Source: CAZGCA01 sp964524145
Lineage (GTDB): Bacteria; Hydrogenedentota; CAZGCA01
DNA: 64,000 nt
Direction: 5' to 3'
NCBI GenBank assembly: GCA_964524145.1
Contig: CAZGCA010000003.1
Coordinates: forward strand, 52,962-116,961
Made by a program: the position numbers and the translations under genes. The stretch's first letter is position 1. Each line of letters starts with the position of its first letter. Below, piece by piece: positions 51,792-60,532 of this stretch. The notes below the pieces were generated by a model. That model was given only the letters and a program-made list of their open reading frames with translations, was not told the origin of the DNA and ran no database searches.

Positions 51792-53714
51792 TTGGCGAAG
51801 ATAGAAGTGAAGTTTCCCGATGGGTCGGTCCGGGCCCGTGAAGGTTCGGGTAGCGTTGCCGACTTCGTGCGGTCGATTGACGAATCGCTGGCCCGAGACG
51901 TAATTGCGATGAAAGTCAATGGGTGCGTGATGGACCTTGTGCGCCCGATCGATGCGGATGCGGTTGTCGAGTTGCTCACGTTCGACTCGCCGGAAGGCAA
52001 AGAAATCATTCGTCACAGTGCGTCGCATATCATGGCGGCGGCGGTGAAATCGCTCTTTCCAGATGCCAAGCTGGCGATTGGCCCAGCGATACAAGACGGG
52101 TTCTACTACGATTTCGATGTCGCTCAGCCCTTCACCGAGGCCGATCTTGCCGCCGTTGAATCCAAGATGCGCGAGATAGTGGAGCTTGACGAACCGTTTG
52201 TTCGCAAGGAACTCAGCCGAGCCGAAGCAGACGATCTCTTCAGGAAAGCCGACGAACCCTACAAGCTCGAGCTGTTGCAGGATATAGATGGCGAAGCGGC
52301 GACTGTGTACGAGACCGGCGATTTTGTCGACCTGTGCCGGGGGCCGCATGTCTCGAGCGCCGGCCGCATCAAGGCGTTCAAACTGCTTAGCGTAGCGGGT
52401 GCGTACTGGCGCGGCGACGAGCGGCGTCCCATGCTTCAGCGCATTTACGGTACGGCGTTTCAGACCCAGGACGATCTCGATAAACATCTCGCGCTTCTTG
52501 CTGAAGCCGAGAAGCGGGATCACCGCAAGCTGGGTCGCGAACTCGAACTGTTCAGTTTTCACGAAGAGATTGGCGCGGGCCTGGTGCTGTGGCATCCGAA
52601 AGGTGCGATGATACGCAACGTCATCGAGGATTTCTGGCGCCAGGAGCACGTGCGCAACGGGTACGAGCTTCTCTTCAGCCCACATATTGCCAAACGGTCG
52701 TTGTGGGGATTGAGCGGCCACCTCGATTTCTACGCCGAGAACATGTACGCTCCGATGCCCATCGACAACGTGGACTACCAGTTGAAACCCATGAACTGTC
52801 CGTTCCACATGCTTATCTACAAGAGCCGTGGCCGCAGCTACCGCGAGCTGCCGCTACGTTGGGCCGAGCTGGGCACGGTGTATCGGTACGAACGTTCCGG
52901 GGTGCTGCACGGCCTGCTTCGCGTGCGCGGGTTCACGCAGGACGACGCCCACGTGATCTGCGGCCCCGACCAGCTCGACGACGAGATCCGCGAGGTGATC
53001 TCGTTCTGTCTGTTCGTTTTGCGCACATTCGGGTTTTCAGAGTACGAGGTGTACCTCTCGACCCGGCCCGAGAAGTTCGTTGGCACCGTCGAGAGCTGGG
53101 ACCAAGCGACCGAAGCCCTGCGCAACGCGCTCGCAACGGTCGACCTCAACTACGAGGTGGATCCGGGCGAGGGAGTCTTTTACGGGCCGAAGATAGATAT
53201 CAAAATCAAGGATTCACTGGGCCGCGCATGGCAGTGCAGCACGATCCAGGTCGATTTCCAGGAGCCCGAACGATTCGATATCGAGTACGTCGGTACCGAC
53301 GGGAAACCGCATCGCCCCATAATGATCCACCGGGCGTTGATGGGCTCGCTGGAACGGTTCTTCGGATGCCTGATCGAGCACTACGCTGGCGCCTTTCCCG
53401 TCTGGCTCGCGCCCGTGCAACTGGTTGTCCTGCCGATCTCCGACGCCAACGTCTCCTATGCGGAAAGCGTTTGCCGAAAGCTGCGCGACGAGGGACTGCG
53501 GGCCGAGCTTAACTCGCGCGACGAGAAGATCGGTCACAAGATACGTGCCGCCCAACTGCAGAAGATTCCCTACATGCTCGTCGTCGGCAGGAGGGAGCAA
53601 GAAAAAAGTACCGTCTCGGTGCGCCATCGCAAGGAGGGAGACCAGGGGCCTGTATCGCTCGACGCGTTCATTGCGCGCATCACGCAGGACATCGAGTCGA
53701 AGGCCATTTGGTGA
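51792..53714 (+). CDS. thrS: Threonyl-tRNA synthetase
   Basis: 640 residues from a TTG start with AAGGGG about ten bases upstream. TGS domain (1-60), editing domain with HSASH and DLCRGPH, class II catalytic core with MNCPFHMLIY and ELGTVYRYERSGVLHGLLRVRGFTQDDAH, motif 3 region YVGTDGKPHRPIMIHRALMGSLERF, and an anticodon-binding domain at the C-terminus (about 535-640). It charges tRNA-Thr and hydrolyses mischarged Ser-tRNA. No T-box leader is recognisable in the 99 bases after tRNA-Val, so it may be cotranscribed from the tRNA promoter. Confidence 0.96.
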   Translation: MAKIEVKFPDGSVRAREGSGSVADFVRSIDESLARDVIAMKVNGCVMDLVRPIDADAVVELLTFDSPEGKEIIRHSASHIMAAAVKSLFPDAKLAIGPAIQDGFYYDFDVAQPFTEADLAAVESKMREIVELDEPFVRKELSRAEADDLFRKADEPYKLELLQDIDGEAATVYETGDFVDLCRGPHVSSAGRIKAFKLLSVAGAYWRGDERRPMLQRIYGTAFQTQDDLDKHLALLAEAEKRDHRKLGRELELFSFHEEIGAGLVLWHPKGAMIRNVIEDFWRQEHVRNGYELLFSPHIAKRSLWGLSGHLDFYAENMYAPMPIDNVDYQLKPMNCPFHMLIYKSRGRSYRELPLRWAELGTVYRYERSGVLHGLLRVRGFTQDDAHVICGPDQLDDEIREVISFCLFVLRTFGFSEYEVYLSTRPEKFVGTVESWDQATEALRNALATVDLNYEVDPGEGVFYGPKIDIKIKDSLGRAWQCSTIQVDFQEPERFDIEYVGTDGKPHRPIMIHRALMGSLERFFGCLIEHYAGAFPVWLAPVQLVVLPISDANVSYAESVCRKLRDEGLRAELNSRDEKIGHKIRAAQLQKIPYMLVVGRREQEKSTVSVRHRKEGDQGPVSLDAFIARITQDIESKAIW

Positions 53715-53739
53715 GCCCATCGTCCGGCAACGGCCCCAT

Positions 53740-53769
53740 TTGACGAGCCCCGAAGAACTATGGTAGACT
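53740..53769 (+). promoter_or_regulatory. Sigma-70 type promoter for the PilT-like gene
   Basis: TTGACG, an 18-base spacer, TAGACT, about 58 bases before the start codon. Confidence 0.65.
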
Positions 53770-53826
53770 GAATGCGTGGTGGGAACGATTGCATTCACAA
53801 GTAGCCGGAACTAGAGGATTTGGAAT

Positions 53827-55344
53827 ATGGCGGATCTGATACTCGGACTCGGTGAGGCGAAGGATCTTGCTGAGATAGTGGCGACCTCCGAGAAAGAGAT
53901 CGCCACGAACTTCGGTCCGGCGAGAAAACTGCTTCTCGTGTCCAAGGTCGCAGAACTGGCGATCACCCGCCCCGTGGCGACCGAGTGGTTCCAGAGCTTC
54001 TCGATGAGGCTCAAGAGCGACGGGATCGGAACGGATGAGATCGCCAACAGGCTGTCCGCATTCAGCGGCAAGTTTGTGCTCGAATCCGACAATGGTCGCA
54101 GTGTCATAACCTACCCCACAGACGGCCAAACCGGTGTTGCTGAGGAGTGCCAGGCGCTGCTGAACGAATGTGGCGTTCTCGTGGGGTTGCCGGAGATATG
54201 GCATGTTGACGGCGACCAGTACCAACAGCACGGGCTCACGGTCACCCAGTTGTTCAGGCTTATGACGGAGAGGAAAGCGTCGGACGTCCATCTCGATACA
54301 AATCACCCGCCGATTCTGCGAATCGACAACGACTTGGTGATAACGGACTGTTGCGGCCCGCTGACTTCCGAGGAGATCGAGGGGATACTCCACGATATCG
54401 CGCCCCAGAAAGCGTGGGAACAGTTCCAGCACGACATGCAGACCTCGTTCGGGTTCCATCAGGTCGGGATGGGATACTCTCGCGTCAGCGCGTTCCGCAA
54501 GCACGGTTCAGTCCACCTGACGTTCCGGTATCTGCCCGAGCACATACCGTCGTTCGAGCAGTTGAACCTTCCTGCAAACACGCTGCAGGAGATGGCTGAC
54601 ATGCACAGAGGGCTGTTCCTGATCACCGGCATGACCGGGAGCGGCAAGACGACGACGCTCGCAGCGATGGTCGACTATATCAACAGGACACGCAAAGAGC
54701 ATATACTCAGCATCGAGCACCCGATAGAGTTTGTCCACGAGAGCAAGAGCTGCATCGTGTCCCAGCGCGACACGGGTGCCGACGTGCCCGACTTCTTCAT
54801 GGGTGTCACGGCCGCGCTTCGGCACGACCCCGACGTCATCGTCATCGGCGAGATGAGAGACAAGGACACCATCCGGTCGGCCATCAACGCTGCAGCGACA
54901 GGACATTTGGTCTTAAGCACGCTCCATTCGAATACGGCGGCCGAAGTCGTCAACCGGATCATAAGCTTCTTCGACCCGATAGAACGCGATCTCGTCAGGC
55001 TGCAGCTGCGCGACTGTCTCAAAGGCGTGATATGCCAGAGACTTCTGCCGAAGCTCGGCGGCGGCAGGTTACCTGCCATAGAGATGATGTTTAACGACCT
55101 GAAACAGATTAACGACTGCGTTCTTATCGGCGACACGGACGGAATACACGTCGGGATGCAGCAGACCACCACGTCTTCGTTCATATTTGAGAAGTACCTC
55201 TACGGGATGATCAAGAGAAAGGACATAACCGTCGAGGACGGCCGCGATTTCTCGACAGACGTCAGCATGCTCGACCAGATGCTGATCGGCACGTACTCGG
55301 TGCCGCGCGTCGAGGGGTTGAAGAGGGACGCGCTTCTCAGATGA
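53827..55344 (+). CDS. PilT/PilU-like secretion ATPase with an N-terminal extension
   Basis: 505 residues; PilT is usually about 350. Residues 1-150 are an uncharacterised helical extension. The ATPase follows from about residue 152: LTVTQLFRLMTERKASDVHLD (N2 domain), ITGMTGSGKTTTLAAMVDYIN (Walker A, about 266-280), SIEHPIEFVH (Asp box), LRHDPDVIVIGEMRDKDTIRSAINAAATGHLVLSTLHSN (Walker B and His box). The AIRNLIRE retraction motif of PilT is not visible in the C-terminal 100 residues. No other pilus gene is near, so it is an orphan that may power retraction of a pilus encoded elsewhere or another machine. Confidence 0.88.
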   Translation: MADLILGLGEAKDLAEIVATSEKEIATNFGPARKLLLVSKVAELAITRPVATEWFQSFSMRLKSDGIGTDEIANRLSAFSGKFVLESDNGRSVITYPTDGQTGVAEECQALLNECGVLVGLPEIWHVDGDQYQQHGLTVTQLFRLMTERKASDVHLDTNHPPILRIDNDLVITDCCGPLTSEEIEGILHDIAPQKAWEQFQHDMQTSFGFHQVGMGYSRVSAFRKHGSVHLTFRYLPEHIPSFEQLNLPANTLQEMADMHRGLFLITGMTGSGKTTTLAAMVDYINRTRKEHILSIEHPIEFVHESKSCIVSQRDTGADVPDFFMGVTAALRHDPDVIVIGEMRDKDTIRSAINAAATGHLVLSTLHSNTAAEVVNRIISFFDPIERDLVRLQLRDCLKGVICQRLLPKLGGGRLPAIEMMFNDLKQINDCVLIGDTDGIHVGMQQTTTSSFIFEKYLYGMIKRKDITVEDGRDFSTDVSMLDQMLIGTYSVPRVEGLKRDALLR

Positions 55345-55409
55345 TCCCTGTGGCCTGCTGACGGCGGCCCACACGGGCACGTGCTCCGGTCTTTCTTCGT
55401 GGCAGCTGT

Positions 55410-56339
55410 TTAGATAAACCCGAGTTCCTTCAAGCGCCGCGCAACGGCTTTCTTTTCTGTGCGTGTCAGCTCGCGATTGGGAAGACGTACGGAGCCTGTG
55501 GGGAGCCCGCGAAGGCGCAGCGCCTCCTTGAAGACGGCTATCAACCGGGCGCGTTCCGCGGCGTTGCACGCATCCACAATGCGCCGCTGAGACCTTTTTG
55601 CCCGGGCCATGTCGCCGTTGTGGAAGGCTTTGTGCGTGGCCACGAACGGTTCCGGAAACACGTTCGACACGCCCGTCACCGAGAAGCTGGCACCCGTCAG
55701 AAGAGCGGGCAGCGTGAGCAGATCTTCGCCGCACCCCACGCACACTTTTCCGTTGCTCAGCCTGAGGAGATCCTGTATTTTCACGAGCGAACCGCTGCTC
55801 TCCTTCACTCCCACAATGTTGTCTACCGTTTCGACCAGTCTGACCGCCAGCGGCGCGGAAAGGTCCGTGCCGGTGCACGAAGGAAGGTTGTAAATCAACA
55901 GCGGAAGCTTCGGTGCCGCCGCGGCAATCTTGCGATAGTAGTTCTCGATTGCCCGGCCGTCCTGCCGGTGGTAGAACGGCATCACGGCTGATGCAGCGTT
56001 TGCGCCTATATCGTGCGCGTGACGCGTGAGCTCGACGGTCTCGAGCCCTGAGACGCTGCCGGTGTGGACCGTGATGGGGATCTTGTCGCCGCACGCCTCC
56101 AGGATGGTTTCGGCCATCATCTTGCGTTCTTCGACGCTCATGATGAGCCCTTCACCTGTCGTGCCGTTTACGAAGAGACCGGAAACACCCTTCTTGACCA
56201 GCCAGCGGGCGAGTTCCAGCGTTGCGTCGACGTCGATTTTGCGGCCGCCCCGGTTGAACATGGTCAAAAGTGCCGGGACAACACCTGTTTGTTTGAAGTT
56301 CACGAGCTCACTGTCCTTTCCGTTTGCATTTGAACCCAT
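55410..56339 (-). CDS. DapA/N-acetylneuraminate lyase family aldolase
   Basis: 309 residues. Barrel motifs: GVVPALLTMFNRGGRKIDVDATLELARWLVKKGVSGLFVNGTTGEG, the catalytic Tyr in LLIYNLPSCTG and the Schiff-base Lys in NIVGVKESSG. It condenses or cleaves pyruvate-containing compounds; it may be DHDPS, NAL or a sugar-acid aldolase. It stands alone on the minus strand, not with lysine genes, so a sugar-acid substrate is as likely as DHDPS. Confidence 0.87.
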   Translation of the reverse strand: MGSNANGKDSELVNFKQTGVVPALLTMFNRGGRKIDVDATLELARWLVKKGVSGLFVNGTTGEGLIMSVEERKMMAETILEACGDKIPITVHTGSVSGLETVELTRHAHDIGANAASAVMPFYHRQDGRAIENYYRKIAAAAPKLPLLIYNLPSCTGTDLSAPLAVRLVETVDNIVGVKESSGSLVKIQDLLRLSNGKVCVGCGEDLLTLPALLTGASFSVTGVSNVFPEPFVATHKAFHNGDMARAKRSQRRIVDACNAAERARLIAVFKEALRLRGLPTGSVRLPNRELTRTEKKAVARRLKELGFI

Positions 56340-56352
56340 TTCATGGTAGAAT
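56324..56352 (+). promoter_or_regulatory. Sigma-70 type promoter for rpmB
   Basis: TTGCAT, a 17-base spacer, TAGAAT, 67 bases before the rpmB start, overlapping the first codons of the divergent aldolase-family gene. Confidence 0.7.
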
Positions 56353-56419
56353 TGCTGCGTCTTCGTGAGTATAACAGAGCTGTCTATAGATTACAAACAC
56401 CCAAACGAAGGGAACGACG

Positions 56420-56650
56420 ATGTCACGCGTATGCGAGATTTGTGGAAAGAAACCCGGGAGAGGCAATATTGTTGTCAGGCGCGGGAAACCCAAGCGTGAG
56501 GGCGGAATAGGCCAGCACATAACGGGCATTACTCACCGGCGCTGGTTGCCGAATATACAGAGGGTGAAGATACTCGTCAACGGGGCCCCAAAGCGGGTTA
56601 AGGTCTGCACGAGCTGCATCCGCCACGGACGGGTGACCAAAGCCGTCTAG
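56420..56650 (+). CDS. rpmB: Ribosomal protein L28
   Basis: 76 residues. MSRVCEICGKKPGRGN, then THRRWLPNIQRVKIL and RVKVCTSCIRHGRVTKA; the two CxxC pairs mark the zinc-binding form. AAGGGA lies upstream of the ATG. Confidence 0.95.
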   Translation: MSRVCEICGKKPGRGNIVVRRGKPKREGGIGQHITGITHRRWLPNIQRVKILVNGAPKRVKVCTSCIRHGRVTKAV

Positions 56651-56671
56651 CTTTCTCTCCGCCAAACAAGC

Positions 56672-57679
56672 CTAAATGATCAGGGGCTTGATCTGCGCCA
56701 GCGGTACCGGTTCTGTCTTTATCGTTTCGGAAAGACCCGATTCGGAACAGTTCACTTGCACCACCGGCTGGTCCCGTCCTTGCCCGTACCGAGCGGTTAT
56801 CGCAGCAGCGAACGCCTTCATCTCGTCAGGAAGCCCTGCGGGCGCGAGCGTTACCGGGCCTGGATAATCGGTCGCCTCCAGGACGGCACGGCCCGCCCTG
56901 TAACGCTCCAGCGCATGATTGTCTGCTTCATCTCTACCGACGATGATCTTGACGGTCGGCGAGATACGGATATGTCGGCCGTAACGCAGAATGCTCATCT
57001 CTACCAGGCCGGCCTTGGGATCGTGCTCGAAGAGGTCGTGCAAACGGGTGCTGAAAGCGGCCTCGGTCAACAGACACCCGCCTGCGGGGGTCTGGTAACC
57101 GGTTATGCCGAACTCCTCCGCGAGAGACAGTTGCGTCCTGCGAGACCGCCCGCGTAGTGCCAGCAACCTATCGCGGTCGACCATCCCCTCCTTCTCCGGC
57201 ACCGTCGGCTCGAGCAGCTGCGCCGAGAGAGGCCGCACTATCAGGCCGGGCAGGCCGCTCTCGCGCGCTATGAGTTCGAGCGCCTTTCTATGCTGGCTCA
57301 TCGGCCTTTGGCCGAGCACCTCGCCGGTTATAACGAACTTCGCACCGATCCGTTCCATGACAACCCCGGCTCGCCTGGTGGAAAGTATCCTGCAATCGAT
57401 GCACGGGTTCATGCCAGAGCCATACCCGTGCTTGGGGTGTTTGACCAGTTCGGCAAGTTCCTCGGAGATATTGTCTTTGTGAAGCGTAATTCCGAGCACT
57501 TGCGCAAGCCGCTCGACACCTGTGCCGCCGGACTCATCGTGTTCGCCGTAGAACTGGGAGAACACGTTGGAAAAGTGTATTCCTTCGACCTCGACGCCCT
57601 GATCGATGATGAGCTTTGCCGCGAGCACGCTGTCAAGTCCGCCCGAGAACATGGCAAGCGCTTTCACATTACCGGCCAT
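56672..57679 (-). CDS. PP-loop sulfurtransferase, MnmA/ThiI-like (tRNA thiolation candidate)
   Basis: 335 residues from ATG 57679; longer frames lie inside the upstream gene. The PP-loop SGGLDSVLAAKL binds ATP. GMNPCIDCRIL supplies a CxxC at about 103-106 and GGCLLTE another Cys, as in 2-thiouridine or 4-thiouridine synthases, and TGEVLGQRPMSQH follows the nucleotide site. The C-terminal 100 residues (IRISPTVKIIVGRDEADNHALERY) resemble the RNA-binding NFACT-R-like tail seen in related proteins of anaerobes. It starts 4 bases after the E1-like gene, so sulfur could come from an activated carrier protein. The tRNA position modified is unknown. Confidence 0.8.
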   Translation of the reverse strand: MAGNVKALAMFSGGLDSVLAAKLIIDQGVEVEGIHFSNVFSQFYGEHDESGGTGVERLAQVLGITLHKDNISEELAELVKHPKHGYGSGMNPCIDCRILSTRRAGVVMERIGAKFVITGEVLGQRPMSQHRKALELIARESGLPGLIVRPLSAQLLEPTVPEKEGMVDRDRLLALRGRSRRTQLSLAEEFGITGYQTPAGGCLLTEAAFSTRLHDLFEHDPKAGLVEMSILRYGRHIRISPTVKIIVGRDEADNHALERYRAGRAVLEATDYPGPVTLAPAGLPDEMKAFAAAITARYGQGRDQPVVQVNCSESGLSETIKTEPVPLAQIKPLII

Positions 57680-57683
57680 CCTG

Positions 57684-59033
57684 TCACCCCGTCTCCGAAC
57701 GTGACGAGCCGCAGCTCGGGCAGTCGTCCCTCTTCCGTATCGGCACGCGATGCCATTGCGCATCCAGCATGTCGAACATCGTCAGTTTACCAGTCGGACA
57801 TCCCGTCCCGCCGGTCAGAAGCTTGATTGCCTGGGCCGCCTGCAGCGTCCCAAACAGGCCTGCAACCGGTCCGAACACCCCCGGCAACTCCGCGCCGCCC
57901 GGAGGCGCACTCTCAAAAAGGCATCGGTAGCACGATGTCTCCGGCGGAAGAAAGGTTATTGTCTGGCCGGCATACTCGAAGACCGCCGCCTCTACCAAAG
58001 GTTTTCCGAGCGAGACACAGGCGTAGTTCAGCACGTACCTTGTCGGGAAGTTGTCGACACAGGCAAGCACGATATCGTAATCGCGTACCAGCTCGGTCGC
58101 GTTTGCCTCGGTGACGCGCTCCTCGTGCGGCTCCACTTTCACCTCGGAATTCATCTCGCAAAGCGCTTCCTTTGCAAGCCCCGCCTTGCGCTCGCTTATC
58201 TGGTCCGTGTTGTACAGGATCTGCCGGTGAAGATTGGACAGTTCGAGGATGTCGCCGTCGACGATTCCGATTGTGCCGACGCCCGCTGCGGCAAGATGCA
58301 TCGTGGCCGCACAGCCAAGCCCGCCTGCACCGACCACCAACAACCTCGCTGCCGTCAAATCCGCCGTTTCAGGACTGCCCACCGGCTCGTCGCCGCGCGG
58401 TTCCCGAGCATCATGCCCGTTGTGGAAGCTCAGGTCAGCCATATTAAACCGTACCGTTCTCGGCATGTCGGCCGAGCCCAAGCCAACGACCGACTTCATC
58501 GCCTCTCCTGCCAGAAGACATCCTCCTATCCCGTGCGCAACGAACGGAGCCGAAACACCCTGTTTGATCTCGAACGGCAACTGCCGGTTGGTGGACGATG
58601 AGACCTGCACGGAAACCCACACCCCCTCCCCTTCCACGAAACACGCTGCGACATGTTTCGTCCGCTCGCACGCCGCTTCCCACAGAACACCTGCGGTCCC
58701 GTCTTCATCTCCGGTGACAAGCGCAACGTCGTGGTGGCCGATCAGCTCGCGGAGGTCGGGTTCTTGAAATGGCGCATGGTGGACGACGATTTCAACATCC
58801 GGATTGACCGCTGCCAGCTTCCCCGACAGGCGGCCCCACACGTCGCCCCGGGCCAGGATTCCTATTGTGCCGACACCGGCACCGGCGAGGTAGTGAATCG
58901 CAACATGGGCGGCGCTATCTCCGCCTGCAACGAGCACGCGCGATCCAAGAAGCCTCGACTGTCCCGCCTCGCCAAACCCGGGCAGGGATATCTGTCTCGA
59001 ATACCGTTCGCGCTGCTCTGCACTGAGTTCCAC
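57684..59033 (-). CDS. Two-domain E1-like protein: degenerate plus active MoeB/ThiF folds in one chain
   Basis: 449 residues made of two MoeB/ThiF units. The first (about 1-205) keeps the N-terminal RYSRQISLPGFGEAGQSRLLGSRVLV, including Arg13 equivalent to the arginine finger of MoeB, but its nucleotide loop reads GGDSAA and the Asp, SNLxRQ and Lys positions are lost. The second (about 229-449) lacks the N-terminal arm but has GAGGLG (235-240), VDGD, SNLHRQ, K283, CVDNFPTRY (Asp327) and zinc cysteines C368/C371 and C438/C441. So one half supplies the finger and the other the ATP site, as in eukaryotic E1. The usual transfer Cys near PGVFGP is absent, so it should only adenylate. No ubiquitin-like carrier is seen nearby. 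Confidence 0.88.
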   Translation of the reverse strand: MELSAEQRERYSRQISLPGFGEAGQSRLLGSRVLVAGGDSAAHVAIHYLAGAGVGTIGILARGDVWGRLSGKLAAVNPDVEIVVHHAPFQEPDLRELIGHHDVALVTGDEDGTAGVLWEAACERTKHVAACFVEGEGVWVSVQVSSSTNRQLPFEIKQGVSAPFVAHGIGGCLLAGEAMKSVVGLGSADMPRTVRFNMADLSFHNGHDAREPRGDEPVGSPETADLTAARLLVVGAGGLGCAATMHLAAAGVGTIGIVDGDILELSNLHRQILYNTDQISERKAGLAKEALCEMNSEVKVEPHEERVTEANATELVRDYDIVLACVDNFPTRYVLNYACVSLGKPLVEAAVFEYAGQTITFLPPETSCYRCLFESAPPGGAELPGVFGPVAGLFGTLQAAQAIKLLTGGTGCPTGKLTMFDMLDAQWHRVPIRKRDDCPSCGSSRSETG

Positions 59034-59047
59034 GCAATTCTCTCCGG

Positions 59048-60532
59048 CTAGTTGCCGGGTGCCTCAACGGTTGCTTGTTGGGCCGATTTTGGCTGCGTTC
59101 CGGCTGCGCCGGCCAACGGCAAATGTATGGTGACGCACGTGCCCACGCCCGGCGTGCTCTCGATGGATGCCGCGCCACCATGTTGCTCAACGATATTCTT
59201 CGTTATCGAGAGTCCCAATCCGGTGCCGGACTTTTTGGTGGAGAAATACGGTTCGAAAACGCGCGACAACAGTTCCGAACTGATGCCGGCGCCGTTGTCA
59301 CGCACCAGCACGGCCACGCCGTCGCCGTCGGGCCGCGACGTGATCGACAGCCTGCCGCCCTTCTCGATGGCGTCCATCGCGTTAAGGACGACATTCAGCA
59401 GCGCACGCTTCATCTGGGCCCTGTCGAGCCTCTGTACGGTTCCGGCAAGCTTGAGGTCGGTGCTGATAGTTATGTCGCGTTGTCCGGCTTCGTTTGCGAC
59501 GAGCTGGATAACCTCGGCAACGATCTCGTCCGTGCTGCACTCTGTCATATCGAGCTTCTGTTCTTTTGCGAGCGTGAGAAACCCGGACACAATCTGGTCG
59601 AGCCGGCCAACCTCATCCATGATAGTCTGGGTGTACTTCTCGAGCCGGTTCCGGTCGTCTCCTTTGCTGGTGGCCGCAATCAGGTCCTTGAGATGAGACG
59701 TGATAAGCTTGATCGAGTTTAGCGGGTTGCGAATATCGTGGGCGACTCCCGCCGCGAGATTTCCGAGCGCTGAAAGCTTCTGCGATTGCGCAAGTTGCCG
59801 TTCGATCTTCTCCTTCTCCCTGAGGGCCTCGACCATTTGGTTGAACTTGCGCTCGAGCACGAGTATCTCGTTCGAGTTGGGTTTGACACCCACAGGTTTC
59901 AGGTTGCCGGCACCGATCTCCGCGCATGCTGCCGACAGATCTCCCAACGGGCGAAGCAGCTTTATGACGAAATAGCACATCGCTCCGACCGCCAGCAAGA
60001 ACATGCCGAGCAGCACCCACAACAACCTGTTCCGAAACACTCGCTCAAGATGTGCCTGTCGCGTGAGGCCCACGACCGCTGTCACGCCCACCACCTGGTC
60101 GCCGGCCTGCATCAACCGTGTTATGCGGTACATGTTCACCTTACCGCTGTCCCTCACCGGTTCGACGGAATCCACTTCCGGGCTGTATCCAATCTCGATC
60201 TCCTGGAACTCAGGCTCTTCGACCCGTGACAGCTCGCGGCCGGCACCGTCCTGCACGACTATAACGTCGACACCGGCTTCCGACCTGACCTCATCGAGCA
60301 TAAGGCCGAGATCGTCCCTCGATATGCTGTCGATAGGCACGTCGCCGACACGCACCGAGAGCTCGTCCACGACGATGTTGATCTTCTGCCACATCTCCTC
60401 GACAACGACACGGTGGTAGTGTGACGCCGCGCCAAAGATCGATGCAACCAGACAGAAGATCAGCACCGTCGAGCAGACGCTTATCTTGAATATCAGCGAC
60501 TTGTACCACCTAAACTCGGGACTGTCTTTCAT
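59048..60532 (-). CDS. Membrane sensor histidine kinase
   Basis: 494 residues from ATG 60532, which overlaps the upstream stop (ATGA). Membrane helices at about 14-36 and 170-190 flank a periplasmic sensor of about 135 residues. A HAMP linker (LLRPLGDLSAACAEIGAGNL) follows, then HisKA with GVAHDIRNPLNSIKLI (phospho-His) and HATPase_c with NVVLNAMDAIEKGG, VRDNGAGI, FEPYFSTKKSGTGLGLSI. It autophosphorylates on an unknown signal. No response regulator is adjacent, which is unusual; the partner must be elsewhere. Confidence 0.93.
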   Translation of the reverse strand: MKDSPEFRWYKSLIFKISVCSTVLIFCLVASIFGAASHYHRVVVEEMWQKINIVVDELSVRVGDVPIDSISRDDLGLMLDEVRSEAGVDVIVVQDGAGRELSRVEEPEFQEIEIGYSPEVDSVEPVRDSGKVNMYRITRLMQAGDQVVGVTAVVGLTRQAHLERVFRNRLLWVLLGMFLLAVGAMCYFVIKLLRPLGDLSAACAEIGAGNLKPVGVKPNSNEILVLERKFNQMVEALREKEKIERQLAQSQKLSALGNLAAGVAHDIRNPLNSIKLITSHLKDLIAATSKGDDRNRLEKYTQTIMDEVGRLDQIVSGFLTLAKEQKLDMTECSTDEIVAEVIQLVANEAGQRDITISTDLKLAGTVQRLDRAQMKRALLNVVLNAMDAIEKGGRLSITSRPDGDGVAVLVRDNGAGISSELLSRVFEPYFSTKKSGTGLGLSITKNIVEQHGGAASIESTPGVGTCVTIHLPLAGAAGTQPKSAQQATVEAPGN

